Part shown: positions 26,030 to 36,195 of the stretch, one piece after another | How the letters are laid out: each line of letters begins with the position of its first letter | How positions within the stretch are numbered: the first letter of the stretch is position 1 | Origin: Pseudomonas chlororaphis subsp. piscium | GTDB taxonomy: Bacteria; Pseudomonadota; Gammaproteobacteria; Pseudomonadales; Pseudomonadaceae | Length of the DNA stretch: 64,000 nucleotides | Assembly: GCF_003850345.1 (NCBI RefSeq) | Contig: NZ_CP027707.1 | Coordinates: forward strand, 3,224,001 to 3,288,000 | Direction: 5' to 3' | Translations under genes and position numbers: made by a program | The notes under the pieces: generated by a model | What the model was told of the DNA's origin: nothing | The model's database searches: none | The model's input: only the letters and a program-made list of their open reading frames with translations

Positions 26030-26668
26030 GGGAGGAACCTCATCCGTGATGGGTAGTGAGTGAGTTTTTCTGCCCACTTCTTAAAGAACTGAATAGGTGC
26101 AAGCCCTTTTCGCGTTCTTTTTTTGACACTACCACAGCGCGGAGGCGGTTAATTGGCGTTTTGCCGTGTTATATAAATGACGATGGCATTTTGGATCCTT
26201 TTATAAATTGATTAATTGTTTTTAAAATCAATTAGATAGTGTGTCTGAAAGGGTGGTGAAAGCATTGTGTCAATTCCTTGATACAAAACTCGATAAGACA
26301 AATAAAGCCGACGAACGGTAATGTTTTGAGCGAAAAAACAGCGCTTTTATCCTCGGTGGACGCCTCCTTGGATCCAAAACCTCTGGGATCGCCCAATGAA
26401 TGGCGCCTCGGTCAAGGGCGCCAATGAAGAAAAAAAGTGTTGGAAATGATCGTTTTATCGCAGACAGGGCAGTGCGCTGGAGGAGCGTGGGAAGCGCCAA
26501 AGGCTGTAGCAGCTTCAGACTAAAGTCGGGTGTAGCCCGTCAAAGCCATCTGCCATCATTGCGGGTCAACATTGATTTGATCAATTCACCTGGCCAGAAA
26601 TGATTCGCCAGATGGATTGCTATTGCCTTTCTTTCATCCGCGTTACCGATGCACTGCTGGAGCTTTTC
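26030..26668. promoter_or_regulatory. AT-rich divergent regulatory region of the EPS operon and porin gene
   Basis: About 640 bases without a gene separate the EPS operon (minus) from the OprD-type porin (plus). The part from about 26160 to 26300 is strikingly AT-rich for this genome, with runs such as TTTATAAATTGATTAATTG, and is a plausible target for MvaT/H-NS-like silencing. The region also holds short inverted repeats (GGCGCC flanking about 26402-26429 and TTGATCAA-type sites near 26577). I could not fix a promoter with confidence. Confidence 0.5.
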
Positions 26669-27979
26669 ATGCGTCCCCCTTTCCCTTTGCTGCACTCATC
26701 CCGATCGCTGCGTTATCAAACAGTGGGCCTCGGCGCCCTTTGCCTGTGCGCGGCTTTTACCGTCCAGGCCGCGGGTTTCTTCGAAGACAGCAGCGCCAAG
26801 CTCGAGTCGCGCACCCTCTACTTCAACCGTGACTTCCGCGACGGCCATACCGGCAACGATCAGGGTGCCTCCAAGCGCGAAGAGTCGGCCCAGGGCTTCA
26901 TTCTCAACCTGCAATCGGGCTACACCGAAGGCACCGTCGGTTTTGGCATCGACGCGCTGGGCATGCTCGGCTTCAAGCTCGATTCCAGCCCCGACCGCAG
27001 CAACAGCGGCCTGCTGCCGTCCAGCGGCCAGGACCCGCGGGGCTCCAAGGATCAGTACGCCAAGCTCGGCCTGACCGCCAAGGTGCGCCTGTCCCAGAGC
27101 GTGCTCAAGTACGGCGCGCTGCTGCCGGACCTGCCGCTGCTCAAGTACAACGACGGACGCCTGCTGCCGACCATGTTCAATGGCGCCATGCTCACGTCCA
27201 GGGAGATCAAGGACCTGACGTTCATGGCCGCGCGCCTGGACCAATACACCGCCCGGGACTCCACGGACGCCCAGGACATCCGCGTGCACTGCAAGAACAA
27301 ACGCTATGCCTGCAATGTCACCGCCGACCATTTCGACATGTACGGCATCGACTACAAGTTCAACGACCGCCTGACCGGCCAGTACCACTACGCCGAGCTG
27401 GAAGACATCTACCGCCAGCACTTCATCGGCCTGCTGGCCAACCAGCCGCTGGGCCCGGGTGTATTGAAGGCAGACCTGCGCCTGCTCAAGAGTGCCGACA
27501 GCGGCGCCGAGCGCGCCGGCTCCATCGATAACCGCGCCCTGAGCGGCATGCTCGGTTACGCCATCGACGGCCACACCTTCAGCGCCGGCTGGCAGCGCAT
27601 GAACGGCGACAACTCGATGCCCTACCTCGATGGCAGCAACCCGTACCTGGTCAACTATGTGCAGGTCAACGACTTCGCCGCCGCCCAGGAGCGTTCCTGG
27701 CAGCTGCGCTACGACTACGACTTCAAGGCCGTCGGCATCAACGGCCTGAGCTTCCTGACCCGCTATGTCAGCGGCGACCATATCAAGGTCCCGGGCAGCG
27801 ACCAGGAAGGCCGCGAATGGGAGCGCGACAGCGAACTCAAGTACGTGGTGCAGAGCGGCACCTTCAAGGACGTCAGCCTGCGCCTGCGTAACGCCACCTA
27901 CCGCAGCAACTACGAGAAGTACGCCCGGGACGTGGACGAGACGCGGCTGATCGTCAGCTACAACTTCTCGATTCTCTGA
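26669..27979 (+). CDS. OprD-family outer-membrane porin
   Basis: The 436-residue protein has a signal peptide (about 1-33, ending VQA) and the OprD-family pattern: GFFEDSSAKLESRTLYFNRDFRDG at the mature N-terminus, GYTEGTVGFGIDALGMLGFKLD, and alternating beta strands to a terminal SYNFSIL. OprD porins are 18-strand channels for basic amino acids, dipeptides or small organic acids; the substrate cannot be told here. Two cysteines sit in an extracellular-type loop (HCKNKRYACN). ATG at 26669 was chosen because GGAG precedes it and the signal peptide follows; the frame is open back to 26600. Confidence 0.92.
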   Translation: MRPPFPLLHSSRSLRYQTVGLGALCLCAAFTVQAAGFFEDSSAKLESRTLYFNRDFRDGHTGNDQGASKREESAQGFILNLQSGYTEGTVGFGIDALGMLGFKLDSSPDRSNSGLLPSSGQDPRGSKDQYAKLGLTAKVRLSQSVLKYGALLPDLPLLKYNDGRLLPTMFNGAMLTSREIKDLTFMAARLDQYTARDSTDAQDIRVHCKNKRYACNVTADHFDMYGIDYKFNDRLTGQYHYAELEDIYRQHFIGLLANQPLGPGVLKADLRLLKSADSGAERAGSIDNRALSGMLGYAIDGHTFSAGWQRMNGDNSMPYLDGSNPYLVNYVQVNDFAAAQERSWQLRYDYDFKAVGINGLSFLTRYVSGDHIKVPGSDQEGREWERDSELKYVVQSGTFKDVSLRLRNATYRSNYEKYARDVDETRLIVSYNFSIL

Positions 27980-28068
27980 CGGCGTTGCCGGAAGCTGAAT
28001 CCGCGATATGCCTGGATAAACGCATTGGCTGGTTTTACGACTGCTTCGTCGGAATGCCGTCCAACCCG

Positions 28069-28256
28069 ATCGCAGGCTACGCCAGCGGCTACAGGGATTG
28101 TGGTGTCCGTGTAGCCGCTGCCGAGCACCGCGAGGCTGCGATCGGCTGCAAAGCAGCCGCCAAACCACCGCACGCGGTGTAGCTGATGCAACGCGGTTGC
28201 CGGGTTTGCGACGGCTGCGCCGCCGATCGCAGCCTCGCAGGCTCGGCAGCGGCTAC
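28069..28256. repeat. REP family A cluster downstream of the porin
   Basis: A perfect 16-base inverted pair, GTAGCCGCTGCCGAGC at 28111-28126 and its complement at 28241-28256, encloses GC-rich sequence. A further variant copy lies at about 28069-28094. It fills most of the 312-base gap between the convergent porin and lytic-transglycosylase genes. Apart from the REP copies I see nothing in the gap. Confidence 0.85.
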
Positions 28257-28291
28257 AAGCGCGTGGAGGCGGGGAGATCCGCGTCAGGCGC

Positions 28292-28915
28292 TTACAGCCA
28301 ATTCCAGAAGCGGCTCCAGAAGCCGCGGTTCAGCTCTTCCCGGCAGCCGGCGTATTGCTGGCCGTAGAGGTTGGAGCGACTTTGCACTTTCCCCGCCACG
28401 GTCTGCAGCCAGGGTTTGGCCGTATAGGTCTGGCGGCGATAGCCGCCCCAGCCTTCGTGGTAGTTCAGGTACTGGCGGTAGGCGTCCTGCTTGGTCACGC
28501 CATTGACCCGCGTGGTCTGGTCCATGTACCAGCCGATAAAGTCGGTGGCGTCGGCGAAGTTGGTGCGGCTGGCCCAGTAGTTGTCGCCCTTGCTCTGGTA
28601 GTCGCCCCAGACTTCGTCCTTGGCCTGCGGGTAGCCGGCCGCCGTGCTGACCCGCCCCCAGGGAATCACCCACAACAGGTATTTGCGGGGCGGTAAGGCA
28701 TCCTGCTTGAAGCTCGACTCCTGGTAGATGATCGACAGCGGCACCTGGATCGGCACCCCCCATTTCTCTTCGGTGGCCTTGGCGGCTTTGAACCAGTCGC
28801 TTTTCTCGCGAAAGATTTCGCAGATGTCGTTGGGGTTGGCCGGCGGCGAGGTCGCGCAGCCGGTCAGGACGAGGGGGAGTACTACGGCGGCACAGGCAAA
28901 GCGGGTCAAGGGCAA
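28292..28915 (-). CDS. Lytic-transglycosylase-like lipoprotein (SLT fold)
   Basis: The 207-residue protein has a lipobox LTGC (Cys20) and a single domain resembling soluble lytic transglycosylases: VPLSIIYQESSF, with the probable catalytic Glu66, followed by GYYQ-like segments GDYQSKGDNYW and NYHEGWGGY. Such enzymes cleave peptidoglycan, and a lipoprotein would act at the outer membrane. The start is TTG at 28915 (a second TTG follows two codons later); no ATG gives the signal peptide. It lies 44 bases after the fructokinase gene on the same strand, with a palindrome between, so it may be read through from the mannitol operon, but the function looks unrelated. Confidence 0.8.
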   Translation of the reverse strand: MPLTRFACAAVVLPLVLTGCATSPPANPNDICEIFREKSDWFKAAKATEEKWGVPIQVPLSIIYQESSFKQDALPPRKYLLWVIPWGRVSTAAGYPQAKDEVWGDYQSKGDNYWASRTNFADATDFIGWYMDQTTRVNGVTKQDAYRQYLNYHEGWGGYRRQTYTAKPWLQTVAGKVQSRSNLYGQQYAGCREELNRGFWSRFWNWL

Positions 28916-28935
28916 GGCTCTATTCGGGTCGATGG

Positions 28936-28953
28936 GAGCGCCACGTGGCGCTC
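28936..28953. repeat. Perfect 18-base palindrome between mtlZ and the lipoprotein gene
   Basis: GAGCGCCACGTGGCGCTC can form a 7-bp GC-rich stem with a four-base loop. It sits 7 bases after the mtlZ stop codon and 21 bases before the TTG start of the lipoprotein gene. On the minus strand it is not followed by a T-run, so it is not a canonical intrinsic terminator. It may be a transcript-end stabiliser, a partial terminator or an operator. Confidence 0.5.
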
Positions 28954-28959
28954 TTTCGA

Positions 28960-29904
28960 TCAGTTCAGTTGGTGGCGATAGGGCAGGTCCGGTCCGGTCT
29001 TGCCACAGGTCAGCGCCGCGGCGCGGATGGCGAACCTGAGCATCTGGTCGATCTGGTCCCGGCTCAAGCCCGCCACACCTTCCAACGAATCCAGCTGCCG
29101 TTCGGTCAGCCAGGCAATCAAGGCGGCCTGGAAGGTGTCGCCTGCGCCCACGGTGTCGGCCATCTTAATCGGCATGGCCGGCGCCGACCAGCGGCCATGT
29201 GCCCGACTGAACACCGTCGCGCCCTCTGCGCCGCGGGTCAGGAACACCAGCTGGCAGTGATGCTGCAGCCAGCCTTCGATCACTTGCTGCGGGTCCTGGT
29301 CGGGGTAGAGCAGGTGCAAATCCTCGTCGCTGACCTTGATCAGGTCGGCCAGTCGGACCAGGGTGTCGATGCGCTGGCGCCACAGCTGGATATCCGGGGC
29401 CGGGTTGAGGCGCACGTTGGGGTCGAGGCTGATCAGGCGCTGGCCGCGCTCGCGGCGCACCAGTGCCAGCAGGGTGTCGGCGATCGGCTGCACCACCAGG
29501 GAAAACGAACCGATATGCAGGCCGCGCACCCGGCTGTCGAGCGGCGGCAGGTCGGCCAGCTGCAACTGGCGGTCGGCGCAGCCTTCGCCACGGAAGCTGT
29601 ATTGCGGCGAGCCGTCGGCGCCCACTGCGACCATCGCCAGGGTGGTCGGCGCTTGCACATGCAGCAGGTAGTCTTCGCCCACGCCTTCGTCACGTAGCAC
29701 CTGCAACAGGCGCCGGCCGAGGTAGTCGGTGGACAGCCCGGCGAACAGTGCTGCGTCCACGCCCAGGCGGCGCAAACCCACCGCGACATTGAAGGGCGAA
29801 CCACCGGCGATTGCCTGGAAGTTGACCCGCGATGCCCGACCGCTGGCATCGTCTTCGCTGAAAAAATCGAACAGTGCTTCACCACAGACCAGGTACATAG
29901 TCAT
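28960..29904 (-). CDS. mtlZ: Fructokinase (PfkB family) of the mannitol operon
   Basis: This kinase phosphorylates the fructose made by mannitol dehydrogenase. The 314-residue PfkB/ribokinase-family protein shows the N-terminal signature AIAGGSPFNVAVGLRRLG and the C-terminal ATP/anion-hole motif DTVGAGDTFQAAL with the catalytic Asp. Its start overlaps the xylulokinase stop by ATGA. Position as the last gene of mtlEFGKDYZ agrees with the fluorescent Pseudomonas operon. The product, fructose-6-phosphate, enters central metabolism. Confidence 0.93.
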   Translation of the reverse strand: MTMYLVCGEALFDFFSEDDASGRASRVNFQAIAGGSPFNVAVGLRRLGVDAALFAGLSTDYLGRRLLQVLRDEGVGEDYLLHVQAPTTLAMVAVGADGSPQYSFRGEGCADRQLQLADLPPLDSRVRGLHIGSFSLVVQPIADTLLALVRRERGQRLISLDPNVRLNPAPDIQLWRQRIDTLVRLADLIKVSDEDLHLLYPDQDPQQVIEGWLQHHCQLVFLTRGAEGATVFSRAHGRWSAPAMPIKMADTVGAGDTFQAALIAWLTERQLDSLEGVAGLSRDQIDQMLRFAIRAAALTCGKTGPDLPYRHQLN

Positions 29905-31409
29905 TCGCTCTTCAAAAGGGTTGCCACATGCTGTTGGTAGCGTTCATAGGCCTGATGGTAGGCCGCGACATTGGCCGCTATCGGTAAGGTTTCGCTGCTT
30001 GCATCGAGCCTCACGCAGCGCTGGCACAACTGCGCCAGGCTCTGCGCCTGGCCGCTGTCGTGGGACTCGCACCAGGCCGCCTGGATCGCCGCGCCCAAAG
30101 CCGCCGCTTCGCTCTGCTCGGTGCAGACCACCGGGGTGTGCATGATATCGGCGACCATCTGCCGCCACAGCGGGCTTTTCGAACCGCCGCCGATCAGGCG
30201 GATGCTCTGGCTCTGCAGGCCGTTCTGGCGCAGCAGGTCCAGGCCGTAGCGCAGGCCGAAGGTGGTGCCTTCCATCACCGCGCGGCACAGGTTGGCCCGG
30301 GTCAGGTTGTTGGCGGTCAACCCTAGCAGGCTGCCGCTGGCGTGGGGCAGGGCGGGGACCCGCTCGCCGTTGAGGAACGGCAGCATGCACAGGCCCTCGG
30401 CGCCGGTCGGCGCCTGGGCCACCAGCTGGTTGAAGGCGTCGATATCCAGCTCGAACAGTTCGCGCACCGCGCCTGTGGCGTTGGTCAGGTTCATGGTGCA
30501 GATCAGCGGCAGCCAGCCGCCGCTTGAGGAACAGAAGGTCGCCACCGCGGCATCCGTGCTGACCCGGGGTTGTTCGGCGTAGGCATACAGGGTGCCCGAG
30601 GAACCCAGGCTCATGGTGATTGCCCCGGGCTGGATATTGCCGGTGCCGATGGCCCCCAGCATGTTGTCGCCGCCACCGCTGGACACCAGCGCCCCGGGGT
30701 TGAGGCCCAGGTGCCGGGCGATCTCCGGCAGCAGGGTGCCCACTGGCTGGTGGGCTTCGAGCAGTTCCGGCAAGGCGGCTTCCAGGCGGCCGTCGGGGTC
30801 GATGTGCCTGAGCAGCGCCAGGTCCCATTGCCGGGTGCGCACATTGAAATAGCCGGTGCCCGAGGCATCGCCGTATTCGCTGCAGCAGCGGCCGGTCAGC
30901 CAGTAGTTCAGGTAGTCGTGGGGCAACAGGACATGGGCGATGCGCTGGAAGATCTGTGGATGCTGCTCCCGGGTCCACAGCAGTTTCGACACCGTGTAGC
31001 CGGGGGCAATCGCCACGCCGAGACGCTCCAGGGAGCCCTGTTCGCCACCCAGGTAATCCAGCAGGCGCTGGTTCTGCGGCGTGGATTCGGTGTCGTACCA
31101 GAGCTTGGCCGGGCGCAGCACCTGGCCCTGCGGGTCGAGCAGGACCAGGCCGTGCTGCTGGCCGGAGACGCCGATGCCGAGGATATCCAGGCCGCTGACA
31201 CCGGCGGCCAGTAAGGCCCGGCGGGTGGCCAGGGCGAATGCCTCGCGCCATTGCCCGACGTCCTGTTCACGGCGGCCGTTGGCGCTGCTGATCAGGCTGT
31301 GGGGCGCCGCGCCCAGGCCCAACACTTCACCGCTGGCGGCGTCGAGGACGATGGCCTTGGTGCCCTGGGTGCCGCAGTCGATGCCGAGGAAAAGCTGTTG
31401 CGTCGTCAT
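29901..31409 (-). CDS. mtlY: Xylulokinase of the mannitol/arabitol operon
   Basis: This FGGY-family kinase phosphorylates xylulose formed from D-arabitol. The 502-residue protein begins with the ATP-binding LGIDCGTQGTKAIVLD. It continues with GVSGQQHGLVLLD, SSGGGDNMLGAIGTGNI and ESAALGAAIQAAW-like C-terminal blocks (QSEAAALGAAIQAAW), full length for XylB. It follows mtlD with a 136-base gap that carries a single REP copy. It overlaps mtlZ by ATGA, so the two kinases are translationally coupled. The symbol follows the P. fluorescens mtl operon; xylB is the common synonym. Confidence 0.93.
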   Translation of the reverse strand: MTTQQLFLGIDCGTQGTKAIVLDAASGEVLGLGAAPHSLISSANGRREQDVGQWREAFALATRRALLAAGVSGLDILGIGVSGQQHGLVLLDPQGQVLRPAKLWYDTESTPQNQRLLDYLGGEQGSLERLGVAIAPGYTVSKLLWTREQHPQIFQRIAHVLLPHDYLNYWLTGRCCSEYGDASGTGYFNVRTRQWDLALLRHIDPDGRLEAALPELLEAHQPVGTLLPEIARHLGLNPGALVSSGGGDNMLGAIGTGNIQPGAITMSLGSSGTLYAYAEQPRVSTDAAVATFCSSSGGWLPLICTMNLTNATGAVRELFELDIDAFNQLVAQAPTGAEGLCMLPFLNGERVPALPHASGSLLGLTANNLTRANLCRAVMEGTTFGLRYGLDLLRQNGLQSQSIRLIGGGSKSPLWRQMVADIMHTPVVCTEQSEAAALGAAIQAAWCESHDSGQAQSLAQLCQRCVRLDASSETLPIAANVAAYHQAYERYQQHVATLLKSE

Positions 31410-31443
31410 GGATGAACCTGCACAAAATTCAAATCAAACCCAC

Positions 31444-31475
31444 TGTAGCCGCTGCCGAGCCTGCGAGGCTGTGAC
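31444..31475. repeat. Single REP family A copy inside the mtl operon (mtlD-mtlY gap)
   Basis: One copy of TGTAGCCGCTGCCGAGCC with its flank CTGCGAGGCTGTGAC lies in the 136-base gap between mtlD and mtlY. No opposing partner is present, so it is a singlet. It is one of three REP insertions within this operon. Confidence 0.75.
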
Positions 31476-31545
31476 CGGATGCAGCGCAACCGCAAAACCT
31501 GAATCCGCAATCTTTCTGGATCAACGCGATAGCAACAGGCAAGCA

Positions 31546-33027
31546 TCAGCTGTCTCGGGCCAATACCCGCTCCAGGGTACGGGTCACGCCGTTGTCGCGC
31601 AGGCTGCTGTAGCCGCGCTCGAAGGCGGCGGTGAATTCGGCGCTGGCGGGGATCGCCGTGCCGAAGATTTCCTCGACCGCCAACAACCGCTGGCTGATCA
31701 GTGCATCGTCCGCCACCAGTGCCTGACAGAACCCGGCGCGCGGGTCGGGGATGCTGTAGGTGGCGCCCTTTTCGTCCACGCCCTTGAGGTACAGGGCCCA
31801 GGCGGCGACCACCAGGGCGGCGCGCTCGGTGTCGCGGCCATCGGCGATCAGGCGGTTGATGGTCGGCACGCTGAACTTGGGCAGCTTCGACGAGCCGTCG
31901 GAGCAGACCCGCTCCAGCTGGTCGGCAATCGCCCGGTTGGAGAAGCGCGCCACCAGGGTGTCCTTGTAGTCGTTCAGGTCGATGCCCGGCACCGGCGCCA
32001 GTTGCGGGGTCACGTCCTGGTCCATGTAGGCGCGCATGTACGCCACGAACAGCGGGTCGGCCATCGTCTCGTGGACAAAGCGATAGCCCTTGAGGAAGCC
32101 CAGGTAGGTCAGGGCCAGGTGGCTGCCGTTGAGCAGCTTGATCTTCATCTCCTCGTAGGGCGTGACGTCGTCGGTGAATTGCACGCCGACCTTTTCCCAG
32201 GCCGGCCGGCCGCTGACGAACTTGTCTTCCAGCACCCATTGCGCAAAGGGCTCGCAGACCACCGGCCAGGCGTCGTCGATGCCGTGCTGGTCGTGCAGTT
32301 GCAAGCGGTGGGCGGTGCTGGTCATCGGCGTGATGCGGTCGACCATGGCGTTGGGGACGCTGACGTTGGCGGCGATCCAGTCGTGCAGGTCGGCGTCGTG
32401 CTGGCGGGCGAAGGCCAGCAGCGCCTTGCGGGTCACCGCGCCGTTGTGCGGCAGGTTATCGCAGGACATCAGGGTAAAGGCCGGGACCCCGGCCGCCCGG
32501 CGCAGGGCCAGGGCCGCGCAGAGAAAACCGAATACGGTCTTCGGCTGCTGCGGGTGGGCCAGGTCGTGCTGGATCTGTGGCAGGTGGGCCATGAACTCGC
32601 CGCTGCTGTCGTCGATGCAGTAGCCGCCCTCGGTGATGGTCAGCGAGACGATGCGGATCTGCGGGTCGGCCAGCTTGTCGATCAGCGCCTGGGCGCCATC
32701 CTCGGCCAGCAACATGTCGCGGATCGCGCCGATCACCCGCACTTCGGCGGCGTCGCCGTCGCCCAGTTCGAATAGGGTGAAAAGGTAATCCTGGCCGGCC
32801 AGGTCGTCGCGGGCGCGGCGGTCCTCGGCGCGCAGGCCGACCCCGCAGATGCCCCAGTCCAGGCCTTCGCCGGTGTTCATCAGGGCATCGGTGTAGTAAG
32901 CCTGGTGCGCCCGGTGGAAACCACCGACGCCGATATGCACCATGCCTTGCCGGATCTCGGCCAGGTCGTAGGCGGGCAGCCGCACTTCGGGGGCCAGGTG
33001 GTGGAGGTTGTGTCTGTTCAGTTTCAT
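31546..33027 (-). CDS. mtlD: Mannitol 2-dehydrogenase
   Basis: The enzyme oxidises D-mannitol to D-fructose (and D-arabitol to D-xylulose) with NAD. The 493-residue product has exactly the length of the characterised P. fluorescens enzyme. Its active-site motif MKIKLLNGSHLAL places Lys295, Asn300 and His303 at the published catalytic positions; the Asn300 codon is at 32130-32128. The Rossmann start MVHIGVGGFHRAHQAYY is also present. It is a long-chain secondary polyol dehydrogenase, monomeric and cytoplasmic. It starts 14 bases after mtlK. Confidence 0.97.
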   Translation of the reverse strand: MKLNRHNLHHLAPEVRLPAYDLAEIRQGMVHIGVGGFHRAHQAYYTDALMNTGEGLDWGICGVGLRAEDRRARDDLAGQDYLFTLFELGDGDAAEVRVIGAIRDMLLAEDGAQALIDKLADPQIRIVSLTITEGGYCIDDSSGEFMAHLPQIQHDLAHPQQPKTVFGFLCAALALRRAAGVPAFTLMSCDNLPHNGAVTRKALLAFARQHDADLHDWIAANVSVPNAMVDRITPMTSTAHRLQLHDQHGIDDAWPVVCEPFAQWVLEDKFVSGRPAWEKVGVQFTDDVTPYEEMKIKLLNGSHLALTYLGFLKGYRFVHETMADPLFVAYMRAYMDQDVTPQLAPVPGIDLNDYKDTLVARFSNRAIADQLERVCSDGSSKLPKFSVPTINRLIADGRDTERAALVVAAWALYLKGVDEKGATYSIPDPRAGFCQALVADDALISQRLLAVEEIFGTAIPASAEFTAAFERGYSSLRDNGVTRTLERVLARDS

Positions 33028-33041
33028 CGTTCGGTTCTCGT

Positions 33042-34145
<1,104 letters not shown>

Positions 34146-34173
34146 GGAATCTCTCCAAATTTCAAAATTTCGA

Positions 34174-34274
34174 TGTAGCCGCTGCCGAAGGCTGCGATAA
34201 GGCTCGAAGAGCCTTCGGGACCGTCAAGAGCGCGTCCGCTAAGCGGCCGATCGCAGCCTGCGGCAGCGGCTACA
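34174..34274. repeat. REP family A inverted pair inside the mtl operon (mtlG-mtlK gap)
   Basis: Copies at 34174-34198 and 34249-34274 face each other (TGTAGCCGCTGCCGAAGG and its near complement). They enclose a second small inverted repeat (GGCTCGAAGAGCC). The structure fills most of the gap between mtlG and mtlK and would form a long hairpin in the operon mRNA. Confidence 0.85.
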
Positions 34275-34291
34275 GGTGTTGGGTCGTTTGG

Positions 34292-35122
34292 TTATTTCAC
34301 GGCGCCGAAGGACAGGCCGCGCACCAGTTGTTTCTGGCTGATCCAGCCGAAGATCAGGATCGGCGCGCAGGCCAGGGTCGAGACCGCCGAGAGCTTGGCC
34401 CAGAACAACCCTTCGGGGCTGGAGTAGGAGGCGATCAGCGCGGTCAGCGGCGCGGCGTTGGACGAGGTCAGGTTCAGCGACCAGAACGCCTCGTTCCAGC
34501 ACAGGATCAGCGACAGCAGCACGGTGGAAGCCAGCCCGCCCTTGGCGATCGGCAGCAGCACCCGGAGCATTTCCTGGCCCAGCGTCGCACCGTCCAGCCG
34601 CGCGGCCTCGAGGATGTCCCGGGGGATGTCCTTGAAGTAGGTGTAAATCATCCAGACCACGATCGGCAGGTTGATCAGGGTGTAGATCAGGATCAGCGCG
34701 ATGCGCGTATCCAACAGGCCGAAGCTCTTGGCCAGCAGGTAGATCGGCATCAGCACGCCCACCGGCGGCAGCATCTTGGTCGACAGCATCCACAGCAGGG
34801 TGCGCTTGGTGTTGCGGGTCTCGTAGAAGGCCATGGAATAGGCCGCCGGCACCGCGATCAGCAGGCACAGGGCGGTGGCGCTGAAGGAGATCACCACCGA
34901 GTTCCAGGCGAAGGCCAGGTAGTTGCTGCGCTCGTTGATATGCAGGTAGTTCTCCAGTGTCGGCGTGAAGAGGAACTGCGGCGGCGTGGCGAAGGCATCG
35001 ATTTCGGTCTTGAAGCTGGTCAGCAACATCCAGAAGATCGGGAAGAAGATCAGGATGGCGATGGCCCAGGCTAGGGTGCCGAGCAGCAGGCTGTGCAGGC
35101 GGCGGGATTGTTGCAGGGTCAT
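34292..35122 (-). CDS. mtlG: Polyol ABC transporter permease (MalG type)
   Basis: The 276-residue inner-membrane permease has six predicted helices and the EAA loop EAARLDGATLGQEMLRVLLP that contacts the ATPase MtlK. With MtlF it forms the heterodimeric channel. ATG at 35122 was chosen: GAGGTG lies about seven bases upstream, just after the mtlF stop, whereas the GTG at 35131 coincides with that ribosome-binding site. No unusual features. Confidence 0.95.
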   Translation of the reverse strand: MTLQQSRRLHSLLLGTLAWAIAILIFFPIFWMLLTSFKTEIDAFATPPQFLFTPTLENYLHINERSNYLAFAWNSVVISFSATALCLLIAVPAAYSMAFYETRNTKRTLLWMLSTKMLPPVGVLMPIYLLAKSFGLLDTRIALILIYTLINLPIVVWMIYTYFKDIPRDILEAARLDGATLGQEMLRVLLPIAKGGLASTVLLSLILCWNEAFWSLNLTSSNAAPLTALIASYSSPEGLFWAKLSAVSTLACAPILIFGWISQKQLVRGLSFGAVK

Positions 35123-35132
35123 GGCGCGCACC

Positions 35133-36059
35133 TCAGGGTTTGTCAGTCAGGTTTTTGCCGAGCATCCGCACCAGGATGATCGCGGCGATATTGGCGATGA
35201 CCACAGCGATCAGGCCGCCGGCCGAGGCCATGCCCACGTCGAACTGCACCAGCGCCTGGTTGTAGATCAGGTAGGCCAGGTTGGTCGAGGCGTAGCCCGG
35301 GCCACCGTTGGTGGTGGTGAAGATTTCGGCGAACACCGAGAGCAGGAAGATGGTCTCGATCATCACCACCACCGCGATGGGCCGCGCCAGGTGCGGCAGG
35401 GTCAGGTGCCAGAAAATCGCGATGGCCCCGGCGCCATCCAGGCGCGCGGCTTCCTTCTGTTCCTGGTCCAGCGACTGCATGGCGGTCATCAGGATCAGGA
35501 TCGCGAACGGCAGCCACTGCCAGGACACAATGATGATGATCGACAGCAGCGGGTAGTGGGCCAGCCAGTCAACCGGCTGGGCACCGAACAGCTTCCACAC
35601 GGCGGCGAGAATCCCCGACACCGGGTGGAAGATCAGGTTCTTCCAGATCAGCGCGCCCACCGTGGGCATGATGAAGAACGGCGAGATCAGCAGCACCCGG
35701 ACAATGCCGCGGCCGAGGAACTCGCTGGCCTCCAGCAAGGCGCTGATCAGCACCCCGAACACCACGCTGATCAGCAGCACGCTGCCCACCAGCAGCAGGG
35801 TGTTGCCGGCCCCGGGCAGGAAGCCCGAGTCGGTGAGGAAGTAGCTGAAATTCTCCAGCCCGACGAACTGGTTTTCCCCGGGGTACAGCAGGTTGTAGCG
35901 GATCAGCGAGAAGTACAGGGTCATGCCCAGCGGCACGATCATCCACAGCAGCAACAACGCCACCGAGGGGCTGACCAGGAACCAGCCGGGGTTGAGCAGG
36001 CGGCGCTTGCGCGCGACCTGGGGCACTTGCAAATGAGCTTTGGCAGTCGAGGTATTCAT
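35133..36059 (-). CDS. mtlF: Polyol ABC transporter permease (MalF type)
   Basis: The 308-residue permease has six helices after a basic N-terminus (AHLQVPQVARKRRLLNPGW). It carries the EAA motif EAARLDGAGAIAIFWHLTLP and starts its membrane part with FLVSPSVALLLLWMIVPLGM, all typical of sugar ABC permeases. The start is ATG 36059 or the GTG nine bases upstream; neither has a strong ribosome-binding site. A 136-base gap with a REP pair separates it from the binding-protein gene mtlE, the same arrangement as the malE-malF gap of E. coli. Confidence 0.95.
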   Translation of the reverse strand: MNTSTAKAHLQVPQVARKRRLLNPGWFLVSPSVALLLLWMIVPLGMTLYFSLIRYNLLYPGENQFVGLENFSYFLTDSGFLPGAGNTLLLVGSVLLISVVFGVLISALLEASEFLGRGIVRVLLISPFFIMPTVGALIWKNLIFHPVSGILAAVWKLFGAQPVDWLAHYPLLSIIIIVSWQWLPFAILILMTAMQSLDQEQKEAARLDGAGAIAIFWHLTLPHLARPIAVVVMIETIFLLSVFAEIFTTTNGGPGYASTNLAYLIYNQALVQFDVGMASAGGLIAVVIANIAAIILVRMLGKNLTDKP

Positions 36060-36094
36060 GGCGATCACAACCGTTCAGGTACAGATGCTTTCTT

Positions 36095-36186
36095 CTGTAG
36101 GAGCGGAGCTTGCCCGCGATAGCCGCACCGCGGTCTGTCCGATAACCGCGTTATCGTTCATCGCGGGCAAGCCTCGCTCCTACAGA
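36095..36186. repeat. REP family B inverted pair inside the mtl operon (mtlE-mtlF gap)
   Basis: Two copies of the second REP family, CTGTAGGAGCGGAGCTTGCC at 36095 onward and its counterpart ATCGCGGGCAAGCCTCGCTC ending at 36186, face each other. They lie immediately after the mtlE stop codon and would cap the 3' end of a processed mtlE message. Confidence 0.88.
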
Positions 36187-36195
36187 GGACAAGGA

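Noticed and set aside
28069..28256. CRISPR-like or tRNA-like structure in the repeat-rich gap
   Set aside because: The repeats are inverted REP palindromes recurring at dispersed loci. There are no regularly spaced direct repeats and no cloverleaf with conserved tRNA positions.
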